A stretch of 20,357 bases of DNA, taken from contig CASEEB010000066.1 of assembly GCA_949286815.1 (NCBI GenBank), positions 1 through 20,357 on the forward strand. The letters are read 5' to 3'. The position numbers and the translations under genes were made by a program. This document shows positions 1 to 7,578 of the stretch, one piece after another. This DNA comes from an uncultured Eubacteriales bacterium (GTDB lineage Bacteria; Bacillota; Clostridia; Oscillospirales; CAG-272). The stretch's first letter is position 1; every line of letters begins with the position of its first letter. Under the pieces are notes generated by a model. That model had not been told where the DNA came from. It ran no database searches and saw nothing but the letters and a program-made list of their open reading frames with translations.

Positions 1-18
1 TCATAAAAGGAAACAGAA

Positions 19-1341
19 ATGTCGGATATTAAGAAAAAAGTCGCGGTTATCACATTGGGATGCAAGGTAAATCAGTATGAATCCGAAGCAATCTCCGAAG
101 GTCTTGTAAAATCGGGATATGAAATTGCAAAAGAAGACGAAAAGTGCTTTGCTTATATTATAAATACCTGCACTGTAACCGCTGAATCCGACCGTAAGGC
201 AAGGCAGATGATACGCCGTGCCATATCAAAAAACCCGGACGCGTATATTCTGGTTGCCGGCTGTTATTCACAGACAAATCCGGACGCCGTTGCCGCGATT
301 TCCGGTGTTGACTATATTTGCGGTTCTTCAAATAAGTTGTCAATTATTAAAAAACTGCGTGAGTTGGACATTCAGGGACACAAAAATTTCAGCGCTGAGA
401 TTTCAATAGAAGACTTGAACGCTGCCGGATTTGAGAAAATGTGTATTGAAAAATTTGACCGGACACGCGCGTATATAAAAATACAGGACGGATGCGAGTC
501 AAAATGTACATATTGTGTCATTCCCTTAGCGCGCGGGCATATTCGCTCAAAGCCTTTTGACGATGTTATTTCGGAAGCCGAACGGCTTACCGCGGGGGGA
601 TGTCGGGAGATTGTGCTTACGGGTATAGAAACCGCTTCATACGGCAAAGACCTGTCCCCTAATGAAAATCTTGCCGAATTGCTGTGCAGAATAGACAAGA
701 TTGAAAATATAGGCAGGGTCAGACTCGGTTCACTGGACCCGTCGGCATTGAAGCCGGAATTTATTGATAAGGTTTCCTCTCTCAAGTCGCTTGCGCATCA
801 TTTTCACCTGTCGATTCAAAGCGGAAGCGACAGAATACTCGCGCTGATGAAAAGAAAATACAACTCTGAGCAGGCAATGAACACAATAAATCTTCTGAGA
901 CAGGCATTTGGGGACATTCAGCTTACTACCGATATTATAGTCGGATTTCCGGGCGAGAGCGACGAGGATTTCAGACAGACCTGCGACTTCGCAAGCAAGG
1001 CGGGTTTTCTGATGATACATGTTTTTCCGTATTCAAAACGCGAGGGTACAAAGGCGGCCGAAATGGATAATCAGACAGCCGAAAATGTAAAACACGAAAG
1101 AGTCAGAATATTGTCGGCTCTGGCAAAACAGATAAGACGCGGGATACTTGACTCTTTTGTCCAGAATGATAAAGTTACCGATGTGCTGTTTGAGTACTCA
1201 TCCGACGGATATATGTACGGACACTCCCCGGAGTTTGTTGAGATCCGTGTCAGGACAGACTGTGATTTGCGCTCACAGATAAAAAAAGTCAGGATAATTT
1301 CACATAACGGTGAATTCTGCGAGGGATTATTATATAACTAA
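19..1341 (+). CDS. mtaB: tRNA t6A37 methylthiotransferase MtaB
   Basis: A radical SAM methylthiotransferase of 440 residues, the usual length for the MtaB/MiaB/RimO group. It adds a methylthio group to C2 of N6-threonylcarbamoyladenosine at position 37 of ANN-decoding tRNAs (family knowledge). The N-terminal domain carries the three cysteines of the auxiliary 4Fe-4S cluster: C15 in LGCKVN, C51 in NTCTV and C82 in AGCY. The radical SAM motif CESKCTYC supplies C159, C163 and C166. The C-terminal ~60 residues fit a TRAM RNA-binding domain. The LGCKVNQYES opening and NTCTVT favour MtaB over MiaB or RimO. The ATG follows AAAGGA at good spacing, and anything further upstream lies outside the window. 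Its TAA stop falls inside the boundary of the dispersed repeat that begins at 1338. Confidence 0.93.
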   Translation: MSDIKKKVAVITLGCKVNQYESEAISEGLVKSGYEIAKEDEKCFAYIINTCTVTAESDRKARQMIRRAISKNPDAYILVAGCYSQTNPDAVAAISGVDYICGSSNKLSIIKKLRELDIQGHKNFSAEISIEDLNAAGFEKMCIEKFDRTRAYIKIQDGCESKCTYCVIPLARGHIRSKPFDDVISEAERLTAGGCREIVLTGIETASYGKDLSPNENLAELLCRIDKIENIGRVRLGSLDPSALKPEFIDKVSSLKSLAHHFHLSIQSGSDRILALMKRKYNSEQAMNTINLLRQAFGDIQLTTDIIVGFPGESDEDFRQTCDFASKAGFLMIHVFPYSKREGTKAAEMDNQTAENVKHERVRILSALAKQIRRGILDSFVQNDKVTDVLFEYSSDGYMYGHSPEFVEIRVRTDCDLRSQIKKVRIISHNGEFCEGLLYN

Positions 1342-1436
1342 ATTAAGATGTCCCCTTTTTAAGCGGGTGCCACTTAATTTTTCAGCGGTGAGATACAATC
1401 TCCCACTGAAAACGTTGAATGATGGGGCTTAGCCCC
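1338..1436 (-). repeat. Dispersed repeat, copy A (tail and GC palindrome)
   Basis: This non-coding element is closely similar, in opposite orientation, to 7408-7493. Shared blocks include CTAAATTAAGATGT, TGCCACTTAATTTTT, AGATACAATCTCCCACTGAA and CGTTGAATGA. It can fold into three consecutive hairpins. AAATTAAG pairs with CTTAATTT. TTCAGCGGTGAGAT pairs imperfectly with ATCTCCCACTGAA around ACA at 1381-1410. GGGGCTTAGCCCC is a palindrome at 1424-1436. Compared with the other copy it has about 14 extra bases (CCCC-T5-AAGCGGG) inside the first hairpin. The mtaB stop codon overlaps its edge. It may end mtaB transcription, but no clear U-tract follows. The strand given is relative to the 7260-7493 copy. 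Confidence 0.8.
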
Positions 1437-1514
1437 ATATTCAATCAATTGATTACAGGCGTTTTAACGTCGCAACCATATTGTTTTATGTTTTATAAGG
1501 AGGCAGGTAAGCTG

Positions 1515-3971
1515 ATGTTTGTAAAAACCAAAGAACGGAAAAAAGGTATTGTCAGAGACTTTCCTGATCTGAGTGACGAGTCTCTCGGTCTTATGGCTGA
1601 GGACCTCGGACTGTATATGACTTTGTCGGAACTCAAATACTGCGCTTCGCAGATGAAAGCCGATAAAGTAAAGGATATAACGCTTGACGAATTGTATATA
1701 CTTGACAGTATCTGCTCGTCCGCAAACTTCTATCCGGAGAAAATCGAAATCGACAGCTTCTCTACAGACAGCCAGTATATTGCCGAAACATATACCGATT
1801 TTATAAAAAGAAGACAGGAGCTGGACAACGGTCAAAGCAGACCTGTAAATCTTGTGTCATTTTTGGCGACCGCAAGCGAATATCTATACAAAAACCGTAA
1901 AAGACTGCCGTTTTCGGCAAACTTTGCCCCGTCGGTTGAAAATTCGGATCTTGTGAGACTTTGCGGAGGATTATCGGCTGACAATGATTCGTTTAAGATA
2001 ACTTCATACGGCGGCGACGGAATGGTGTCGTCTTTCGGCATATATAAAAAAGCGATTCCGTTCAAAAGAATAAGGGAAACTGACGGTAATCTGCTTGCCG
2101 TAGTTATTCCTCATGACGGAGAGAGTGCGGCGGAGTATGAGAAAAATTGCATCGCGTTTCTGAATGATACTCTGATCCGCAATACAGCCTGCAATCCTGA
2201 AGTTACTTCAAAGACAGGCATAATCGAAAGAATTTCAAGATATACTTCGGGATTTGACGTAAATATAAAAAAATATCCCGCGGATGCCTCACGGATGTGC
2301 TATGCCGATTATGCGGCGTCTCTTAAAGGAATGCTGAACTTTATTATTTCACCTTCGGATATCGCCAACGTGTCGCAAGCGGCGAAAAGAATGAACATAA
2401 GAGTTTTTTCCGTAGGAGAGATTACTTCCACCGGGTGTTTCAGAATTATAGACAAAGACCTTGTGACCGCGACAATCAAGACGAGTCTTTTGAGCTCTGT
2501 CGCGTTGCGTTCGGTCAACGCCGTCACTGTAAACCGCGAAAATATCAATGACCCGAACAGCTCTTATGTCGTTTCCTCAAACGTAAGTCCGGAAAAACAC
2601 GCCTCTTTGCTTGTTCGTGAATACACAAACGACAGTTTCAAAAGTTCCGATATGCTTACATCGGCGTCTGTCGGCTGTCTGGATAATAATCCTTTTATGT
2701 CCGCCATGTATGCTTCCCTTTCCTCGGTTACAAAGCTTGTTTGCGCGGGAGCCAATTGGCGCAATACTTCTGTCAGCTGCGATATTAAATTGGACGAGAA
2801 AAGGGATGCCGGAGCTTTGAGCAGAAATCTGGCGGCTTTTCTGGGTCTTTACCGGGTTCAGACCGAATTGTCGGTGATCTCCGCCGGAAGCAAAGCGGAT
2901 TTCGGAACAGACTCCGGCAATGGCGGAAATATTGCGGTATATGCGTCGGCTCAGATTCCGCCGAAAAAAATCTCCGACACATTTGTATCGCCCGGACATG
3001 ACATATATTTACTCACTTTCCGGATAAACGACAACGGTATGCCGGATTTTGACGGGCTGAGAAAGTTTTACGATAATTATTCCCGCCTTGTGGATGAAGG
3101 TAAGATTATTTCCGCGCGTACGGTTGCCGGAAAAAATGTAAAGGAAACTCTCTCTCAGATGTGCTCCGGTAATCTGGCTGTTGAATTTGACGGCGGCTTT
3201 TCAAATACCGGACTTAATCCGCATCTGGCTATAATAGCGGAGGTAAAAGAGCCTGTGGACGGAATAAAAATCGGAACCACCGCGCTTAATGTCTCCGAAG
3301 CTTCCGAAAAAGACTCTGTATCTGAAAAGAATACAAGCATCAGAGCCGGTATAATATCTAAAATATATTATCCCGATGTACGGGTGGCGCTTGTATGCTT
3401 CAACGGAAATACACGTGAACAAAAAATACTTTCGGATATGTTTGAATACTCCGGCGCTGCCGTGAACATTGTTACGGGATCGTGTGACAGAAAGAGCTAT
3501 GACCTGATATCCCTTGAAATGAGACGTTCCTGCATTACGGTTTTCTGCGGAGACAGGGACTCGGTGACGGGCGCTTTGAATGACCTTAGAATTAAGTACG
3601 CGTCCGATGAATATATATCGCAGGGCAAACTGCTTATTTCCTACGGATGCGGGGCGAGCGAAGCGTTCGCAAAGGCGTTCGGAATCAATATCCCTGACGG
3701 TGATTGTAGTGAAATATCTGCGTCGGATAATTTGCGCGTTTATTCCTCTGAGGTGTCTTCACCTTTTTCCGGAATTGATTACTCATATAATTGCTCCGTC
3801 GGTTCTGACAATTATCCTGTAAAGCCCGGCGATTTAGATTCTCTGATAAAGGTCCGTAACAACGAAAATATATACTCTGACGGATTTTTGTCTGAAGACG
3901 GGTGCAAAGCGGCATTCTTTTCAATTCTCACGGATGAAACCGTAAGATCGGCTGTACAATACTTTCAGTGA
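1515..3971 (+). CDS. Degenerate PurL (FGAM synthase)-like protein, probably not catalytic
   Basis: This 818-residue protein follows the domain order of single-chain clade II phosphoribosylformylglycinamidine synthase (normally ~1,230-1,260 residues) but lacks its catalytic signatures. Residues ~18-65 match the PurL linker. SICSSANFYP (~65-74) sits where the family has the SDHCRHTTF motif. TSYGGDGMVSSFG (~163-175) replaces ETHNHPTEIEPFGG. Residues ~273-300 resemble a PurM C-lobe. NPFMSAMYASLSSVTKLVCAGA (~392-413) is well conserved, but SAGSKADFGT (~456-465) replaces GGKDSMSGTF. Residues ~614-818 are a class I amidotransferase domain in which PGTNCEYD has become NGNTREQK (~629-636) and the nucleophile motif GICNGFQ has become SYGCGAS (~709-715). 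The N-terminal PurS-like domain and about half of the first PurM unit are absent. The start at 1515 follows AAGGAGG (1497-1503). An upstream ATG at 1419 lies in the repeat. The frame is open throughout, so it appears to be selected. The fold assignment is strong; the function is unknown. Confidence 0.8.
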   Translation: MFVKTKERKKGIVRDFPDLSDESLGLMAEDLGLYMTLSELKYCASQMKADKVKDITLDELYILDSICSSANFYPEKIEIDSFSTDSQYIAETYTDFIKRRQELDNGQSRPVNLVSFLATASEYLYKNRKRLPFSANFAPSVENSDLVRLCGGLSADNDSFKITSYGGDGMVSSFGIYKKAIPFKRIRETDGNLLAVVIPHDGESAAEYEKNCIAFLNDTLIRNTACNPEVTSKTGIIERISRYTSGFDVNIKKYPADASRMCYADYAASLKGMLNFIISPSDIANVSQAAKRMNIRVFSVGEITSTGCFRIIDKDLVTATIKTSLLSSVALRSVNAVTVNRENINDPNSSYVVSSNVSPEKHASLLVREYTNDSFKSSDMLTSASVGCLDNNPFMSAMYASLSSVTKLVCAGANWRNTSVSCDIKLDEKRDAGALSRNLAAFLGLYRVQTELSVISAGSKADFGTDSGNGGNIAVYASAQIPPKKISDTFVSPGHDIYLLTFRINDNGMPDFDGLRKFYDNYSRLVDEGKIISARTVAGKNVKETLSQMCSGNLAVEFDGGFSNTGLNPHLAIIAEVKEPVDGIKIGTTALNVSEASEKDSVSEKNTSIRAGIISKIYYPDVRVALVCFNGNTREQKILSDMFEYSGAAVNIVTGSCDRKSYDLISLEMRRSCITVFCGDRDSVTGALNDLRIKYASDEYISQGKLLISYGCGASEAFAKAFGINIPDGDCSEISASDNLRVYSSEVSSPFSGIDYSYNCSVGSDNYPVKPGDLDSLIKVRNNENIYSDGFLSEDGCKAAFFSILTDETVRSAVQYFQ

Positions 3972-4015
3972 CGGATTTATTTTCTCAGAGTGCCTTTCAA
4001 TAATTAAATTTAATC

Positions 4016-4044
4016 GTGAAAAACCGCACATACGGTAATATATA
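4016..4044 (+). promoter_or_regulatory. Weak candidate promoter for htpG
   Basis: GTGAAA (4016-4021) and TATATA (4039-4044) are separated by 17 bases, about 25 bases before the htpG start. Each box matches the sigma-A consensus at only four of six positions. No CIRCE operator (TTAGCACTC-N9-GAGTGCTAA) is visible in the 98-base gap after the PurL-like gene. HrcA control is therefore not supported, and readthrough from upstream is equally possible. Confidence 0.25.
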
Positions 4045-4069
4045 AAAAATAAAGAGGTGTTTTTTTACT

Positions 4070-5920
4070 ATGGAAAATGAAATAAAAAAGGGCGGAATAT
4101 CGGTAGAGACAAATCATATATTCCCGATAATAAAAAAGTGGCTGTATTCGGAAAAGGACATTTTCCTTCGTGAAATAGTGTCAAACGCTACTGACGCGAT
4201 AACAAAGCTGAAACGGCTCTCCTCTCTCGGTCAGTACGACGGAGGAGATGAAAAATATTCTGTCACGGTTACACTTGACAAGGACGCGAAAACACTGACG
4301 GTTTCGGATAACGGCATCGGAATGACCGAGGAAGAGCTTGAAAAGTATATATGCTCAATTGCGCTGTCCGGAGCGCTTGACTTTATTCAGAAATATGAAG
4401 ACCAAAATCAGAACAACGGAATAATCGGTCATTTCGGACTCGGATTTTATTCCTCGTTTATGGTTTCGGACACAGTCGAAATAATAACGAAGTCATATAC
4501 CGGAGAGAGCGCGGTTCACTGGACGTGCAACGGAGCGGGAGAATACGAGATTGAAAGCTGCGAGCGGGACGGACACGGTACCGATGTGATAATGCATATA
4601 TCCGAAGAAGAAAACGAGTATCTGGACAAATATAAAATACGCGAAATTCTCGATAAGTACTGCTCCTTTATGTCTGTAGACATATTTTTCAAAGAAGAGG
4701 ATTCCTCAGAAGACAAAAAAGAGGAAACCGAGGATGATAAGCCCATAAACAACACTTCCCCGCTCTGGCTGAAAAATCCCTCGGACTGCACTGACGAGGA
4801 GTATAACGAGTTTTACAAAAAAGTATTCGGCGACTACCGTGATCCTCTGTTCCACATTCACATAAACGCGGATTATCCGCTTAATTTCAAGGGTATACTC
4901 TATTTCCCAAAGCGTACCAACGAGTATGAGTCTTACGAAGGTCAGGTCAAGCTGTTTTACAATCAGGTTTTTGTCGCGGACGATATAAAGGATGTGATTC
5001 CCGATTATCTGCTTATGCTCAAAGGTGTGCTTGACTGCCCCGAACTTCCCCTCAATGTCTCAAGAAGCTATCTTCAGGATAACGCGTATATTAAAAAGGT
5101 CGCGTCTCATATTGTAAAAAAGGTTGCCGACAAGCTCTGCTCAATGTGCCAGAACGACAGGGATAAATATGAGGAAATCTGGAGAGAGCTTAAACTGTTT
5201 GTCGAGTACGCGTCTCTCAGAGACCGCAAATTTCACGACAGGGTGAAGCCGTCCTATCTGCTTGAGCTTTGCGACGGAAAGTTTATGACGGTGGAGGAAT
5301 ACCTGAAGGACTGCGAGGAAACTCATAAAGATATTGTATATTACGCTACAGACAAGGAACTTCAGGCGCAGTATATATCTATGTTTGAATCCCAAGGTTC
5401 AAAAATTGCCCTGTTCAATCATCAGCTTGACACACAGTATATCGGAATGTGCGAGAACGCTGACGATAAAGTCAAATTCAAGAGAATAGATTCTGATGTC
5501 GCCGACATGCTGAAGAGCGATGAGAACGCGGCGGAAAATGAAGAACTGACAAAACTTTTCCGTGAGGTTTCGGGCAATGAAAAGCTCAATGTAAGCTTTC
5601 AGGCGTTGAAAGACGAAAAAGTTCCCGCGCTCATAACGCTTTCCGAGGAATCGCGCCGCATGGATGATATGATGAAGATGTACGCGGGCATGGGGATGAA
5701 TGTGGGAGACGGACAATTTCCTACCGAATACACATTGGTTGTAAACTCAAAATCTCCTTTGATAGCCAGACTTTCTGAAATCGGCAAGGACGACCCGGAA
5801 AAATCAAAGCTTATGGCGTCCGAAATTTACAAACTTTCCGTGCTTGCGCAAAGGCGTATGACCTCGGACGAGCTGAAGAGCTTCTTGTCAGACAGCTTTT
5901 CGCTTCTCGGTCTGCTTTAA
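4070..5920 (+). CDS. htpG: Molecular chaperone HtpG (Hsp90)
   Basis: A full-length bacterial Hsp90 of 616 residues (E. coli HtpG has 624): a cytosolic ATP-dependent chaperone acting as a homodimer. The N-terminal GHKL ATPase domain shows EIVSNATDA (E35 as general base, N39 for magnesium), DNGIGMT (80-86) and the lid glycines in GIIGHFGLGFYSSF (117-130). A short acidic linker with many Glu and Asp (about 208-224) joins it to the middle domain. NVSRSYLQDN in the middle domain corresponds to the NVSRE-LQ catalytic-loop region. The C-terminal ~120 residues fit the dimerisation domain. The ATG is preceded by AAAGAGGTG. The next gene begins 10 bases after the stop, so the two are probably co-translated. 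Confidence 0.95.
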   Translation: MENEIKKGGISVETNHIFPIIKKWLYSEKDIFLREIVSNATDAITKLKRLSSLGQYDGGDEKYSVTVTLDKDAKTLTVSDNGIGMTEEELEKYICSIALSGALDFIQKYEDQNQNNGIIGHFGLGFYSSFMVSDTVEIITKSYTGESAVHWTCNGAGEYEIESCERDGHGTDVIMHISEEENEYLDKYKIREILDKYCSFMSVDIFFKEEDSSEDKKEETEDDKPINNTSPLWLKNPSDCTDEEYNEFYKKVFGDYRDPLFHIHINADYPLNFKGILYFPKRTNEYESYEGQVKLFYNQVFVADDIKDVIPDYLLMLKGVLDCPELPLNVSRSYLQDNAYIKKVASHIVKKVADKLCSMCQNDRDKYEEIWRELKLFVEYASLRDRKFHDRVKPSYLLELCDGKFMTVEEYLKDCEETHKDIVYYATDKELQAQYISMFESQGSKIALFNHQLDTQYIGMCENADDKVKFKRIDSDVADMLKSDENAAENEELTKLFREVSGNEKLNVSFQALKDEKVPALITLSEESRRMDDMMKMYAGMGMNVGDGQFPTEYTLVVNSKSPLIARLSEIGKDDPEKSKLMASEIYKLSVLAQRRMTSDELKSFLSDSFSLLGLL

Positions 5921-5930
5921 TTAATCTGAT

Positions 5931-6914
5931 ATGGGACTTATATATTCTGATATTCCCGAGCTGGACGGCAGGGACACGGATCTGGTTCTGCGCAATCTTA
6001 AAGAGACAGAAAGCGAACTTGACAGGATAGTTGAAAAGCGCTTGGCTCACCTGTCCGAGTTGTCCAACTCTGTCATCAACGACGGCGGAGACCCGGATAT
6101 TATAAAAAGCATCATACTTTCTCTGAAGTCCGACAGCTATGACAATTCGGAGAATATAATTGAAGAAAACAGGAGCGGCGCGAGGGCTATATATTCCAGA
6201 CTTTCATTTACGGAAAGAATGATAATCTGCGACAATATTGCCAAACGGTTGTTTACCGACAAAAGACTCGCTTCGGACTTGCTTTTTTCCGGTGAGTCGG
6301 AAGAAATCTCAAGCGCCGCGTCAGAGAGGATTGCATATCTGAAAAATTCATATAACGACAATGTTTATATGCAGTTTTCAGCTTTGTTTTCCTCTCCCCG
6401 CGCCGCTTACTTTGAGAGCATAACCGATGTGTGCGAAAGCGTATATAACGAAAACTGCGAATACTGCATACTGCCGATAGAGACTTCATCGGACGGAAAA
6501 CTTACAGCCTTTTACGAAATCATTCTGAAATACGGTTTTAAAATAGCCGCGGTGTATGATCTTAGCCATTCCGAGGATAAAAAATATACAAGATATGCCC
6601 TTTTGAGCAAAAAACTGCGCCGGGAAGCGTCTAAAGAAGCGGCTATTAAATCCAAATCTAAAGTAAGATTTTTTGAATTTGCCGTGGAGTGCGATGAATA
6701 TCCCACAATAACGGATATTTTATGTGCCGCGGATTATTGTTCCATGAAGCTGAGGCGGATAGACACTCTGAATTTCATATCCGAAAAGTCCCAGAAATCT
6801 CCGCTTATATGCCCTGTTTTCAGAATTGACAGTTCGGATTTTCTGACTTTTATGACATTTTTGTCTATCGACTGTCCCGATTTTTACACTATAGGAATAT
6901 ATAGACAGATCTGA
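5931..6914 (+). CDS. Unknown protein with partial prephenate dehydratase lobe and ACT-like domain
   Basis: A protein of 327 residues with no family name I recognise. Residues ~1-140 are mostly helical and charged and could be a diverged AroQ-type helical domain, but this is uncertain. Residues ~143-225 resemble lobe 1 of prephenate dehydratase: VYMQFSALFSSPRAAYFES, then SITDVCESVYNENCEYCILP, then PIETSSDG (182-189, family PIENSxxG), and YTRYALLS (219-226, family TRFLVI with the TRF motif changed to TRY). The ~80-residue second lobe that normally separates these two motifs is absent. Residues ~245-327 (RFFEFAVECDEYPTITDIL to IGIYRQI) resemble an ACT regulatory domain. It lies 10 bases after htpG with no clear ribosome binding site, which suggests translational coupling. 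A ligand-sensing rather than catalytic role is an inference. Confidence 0.6.
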   Translation: MGLIYSDIPELDGRDTDLVLRNLKETESELDRIVEKRLAHLSELSNSVINDGGDPDIIKSIILSLKSDSYDNSENIIEENRSGARAIYSRLSFTERMIICDNIAKRLFTDKRLASDLLFSGESEEISSAASERIAYLKNSYNDNVYMQFSALFSSPRAAYFESITDVCESVYNENCEYCILPIETSSDGKLTAFYEIILKYGFKIAAVYDLSHSEDKKYTRYALLSKKLRREASKEAAIKSKSKVRFFEFAVECDEYPTITDILCAADYCSMKLRRIDTLNFISEKSQKSPLICPVFRIDSSDFLTFMTFLSIDCPDFYTIGIYRQI

Positions 6915-6980
6915 ATTTCGCAAGACCGGTATAATTTCAGTACAATTTCATATGATTAATAACGAAAGGATTACTTAAAG

Positions 6981-7244
6981 ATGGTCAAGCATATAACCTA
7001 TACACCGCATGGTGTCTGTTCAAGAAAAATAGATATAACGATTGAAGATGATATAATAACAGACGCAAAATTTACCGGCGGATGCAATGGCAATACCCAG
7101 GGAGTATGTTCATTGATAAAGGGTATGACGGTAAATGAGGTTATCGAACGACTCGAAGGCATAAAGTGCGGTTTTCGCTCCACTTCATGTCCCGACCAGC
7201 TTTCAAAGGCGCTTAAGCAGTATCAGGCGGAAAAAGAAAGCTGA
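6981..7244 (+). CDS. TSCPD-domain small protein (TIGR03905-like)
   Basis: A protein of 87 residues with the compact five-cysteine pattern of the uncharacterised TIGR03905/TSCPD family. C13 lies in GVCSRKI, C35 in GGCNGNTQG, C43 in GVCS, C63 in IKCGF and C70 in the eponymous TSCPDQL (68-74). The same fold is appended to some class II ribonucleotide reductases, and stand-alone versions are common in Clostridia. A metal- or redox-related role is plausible but unproven. An AAAGGA lies about 11 bases before the ATG. It is co-directional with, and 66 bases after, the preceding gene. It is followed after 15 bases by the complete copy of the dispersed repeat. Confidence 0.85.
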   Translation: MVKHITYTPHGVCSRKIDITIEDDIITDAKFTGGCNGNTQGVCSLIKGMTVNEVIERLEGIKCGFRSTSCPDQLSKALKQYQAEKES

Positions 7245-7259
7245 CTTTGTATGAGAACA

Positions 7260-7493
7260 GCGTGAAAATTTTACTTTTCAGCATCAAGCTTATATGATTT
7301 TCACGCATAAATTTTCTGAAGAACTGGACGCTTTTTGTTTCGCTTTTGCAAATTATTTCGCTTCTGCGAATTGTTTCACTTTGCAAAACCCGAAATTTTT
7401 TCAATAAGGGGCAAAGCCCCGTCATTCAACGATTTCAGTGGGAGATTGTATCTCCACACTGAAAAAATTAAGTGGCATAACATCTTAATTTAG
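7260..7493 (+). repeat. Dispersed modular repeat, copy B (complete)
   Basis: This element fills most of the 334-base gap between the TSCPD gene and the phosphohexomutase, and is the most complete of the three copies. Head: a perfect 10-bp inverted repeat GCGTGAAAAT (7260-7269) / ATTTTCACGC (7297-7306) with loop sequence CAGCATCAAG. A linker ending in ACGCTTTTTG follows. Array: three diverged ~17-18-base units (about 7336-7390), for example TTTCGCTTCTGCGAATTG, which is a small hairpin. Then come CGAAATTTTTT and the palindrome GGGGCAAAGCCCC (7408-7420). Tail: hairpin TTTCAGTGGGAGAT / ATCTCCACACTGAAA, then AATTAAG / CTTAATT. Head and linker match 14304-14379 in inverse orientation. Palindrome and tail match 1338-1436 in inverse orientation. 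No coding potential is apparent. Confidence 0.8.
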
Positions 7494-7578
7494 TCATATC
7501 CTGTTTGCACCGTCTGTGGCGGCATGGGAGATTAAAAGGCGTTATACATTAAGGTTTTAAGAGAGGTTAGATAAAAAC

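Noticed and set aside
1419..1514. Upstream start for the PurL-like gene
   Set aside because: The ATG at 1419 lies within the dispersed repeat without a ribosome binding site. AAGGAGG at 1497-1503 fits the ATG at 1515.
3972..4069. Heat-shock operator upstream of htpG
   Set aside because: No CIRCE inverted repeat or CtsR-like heptad repeats could be found by reading the gap.
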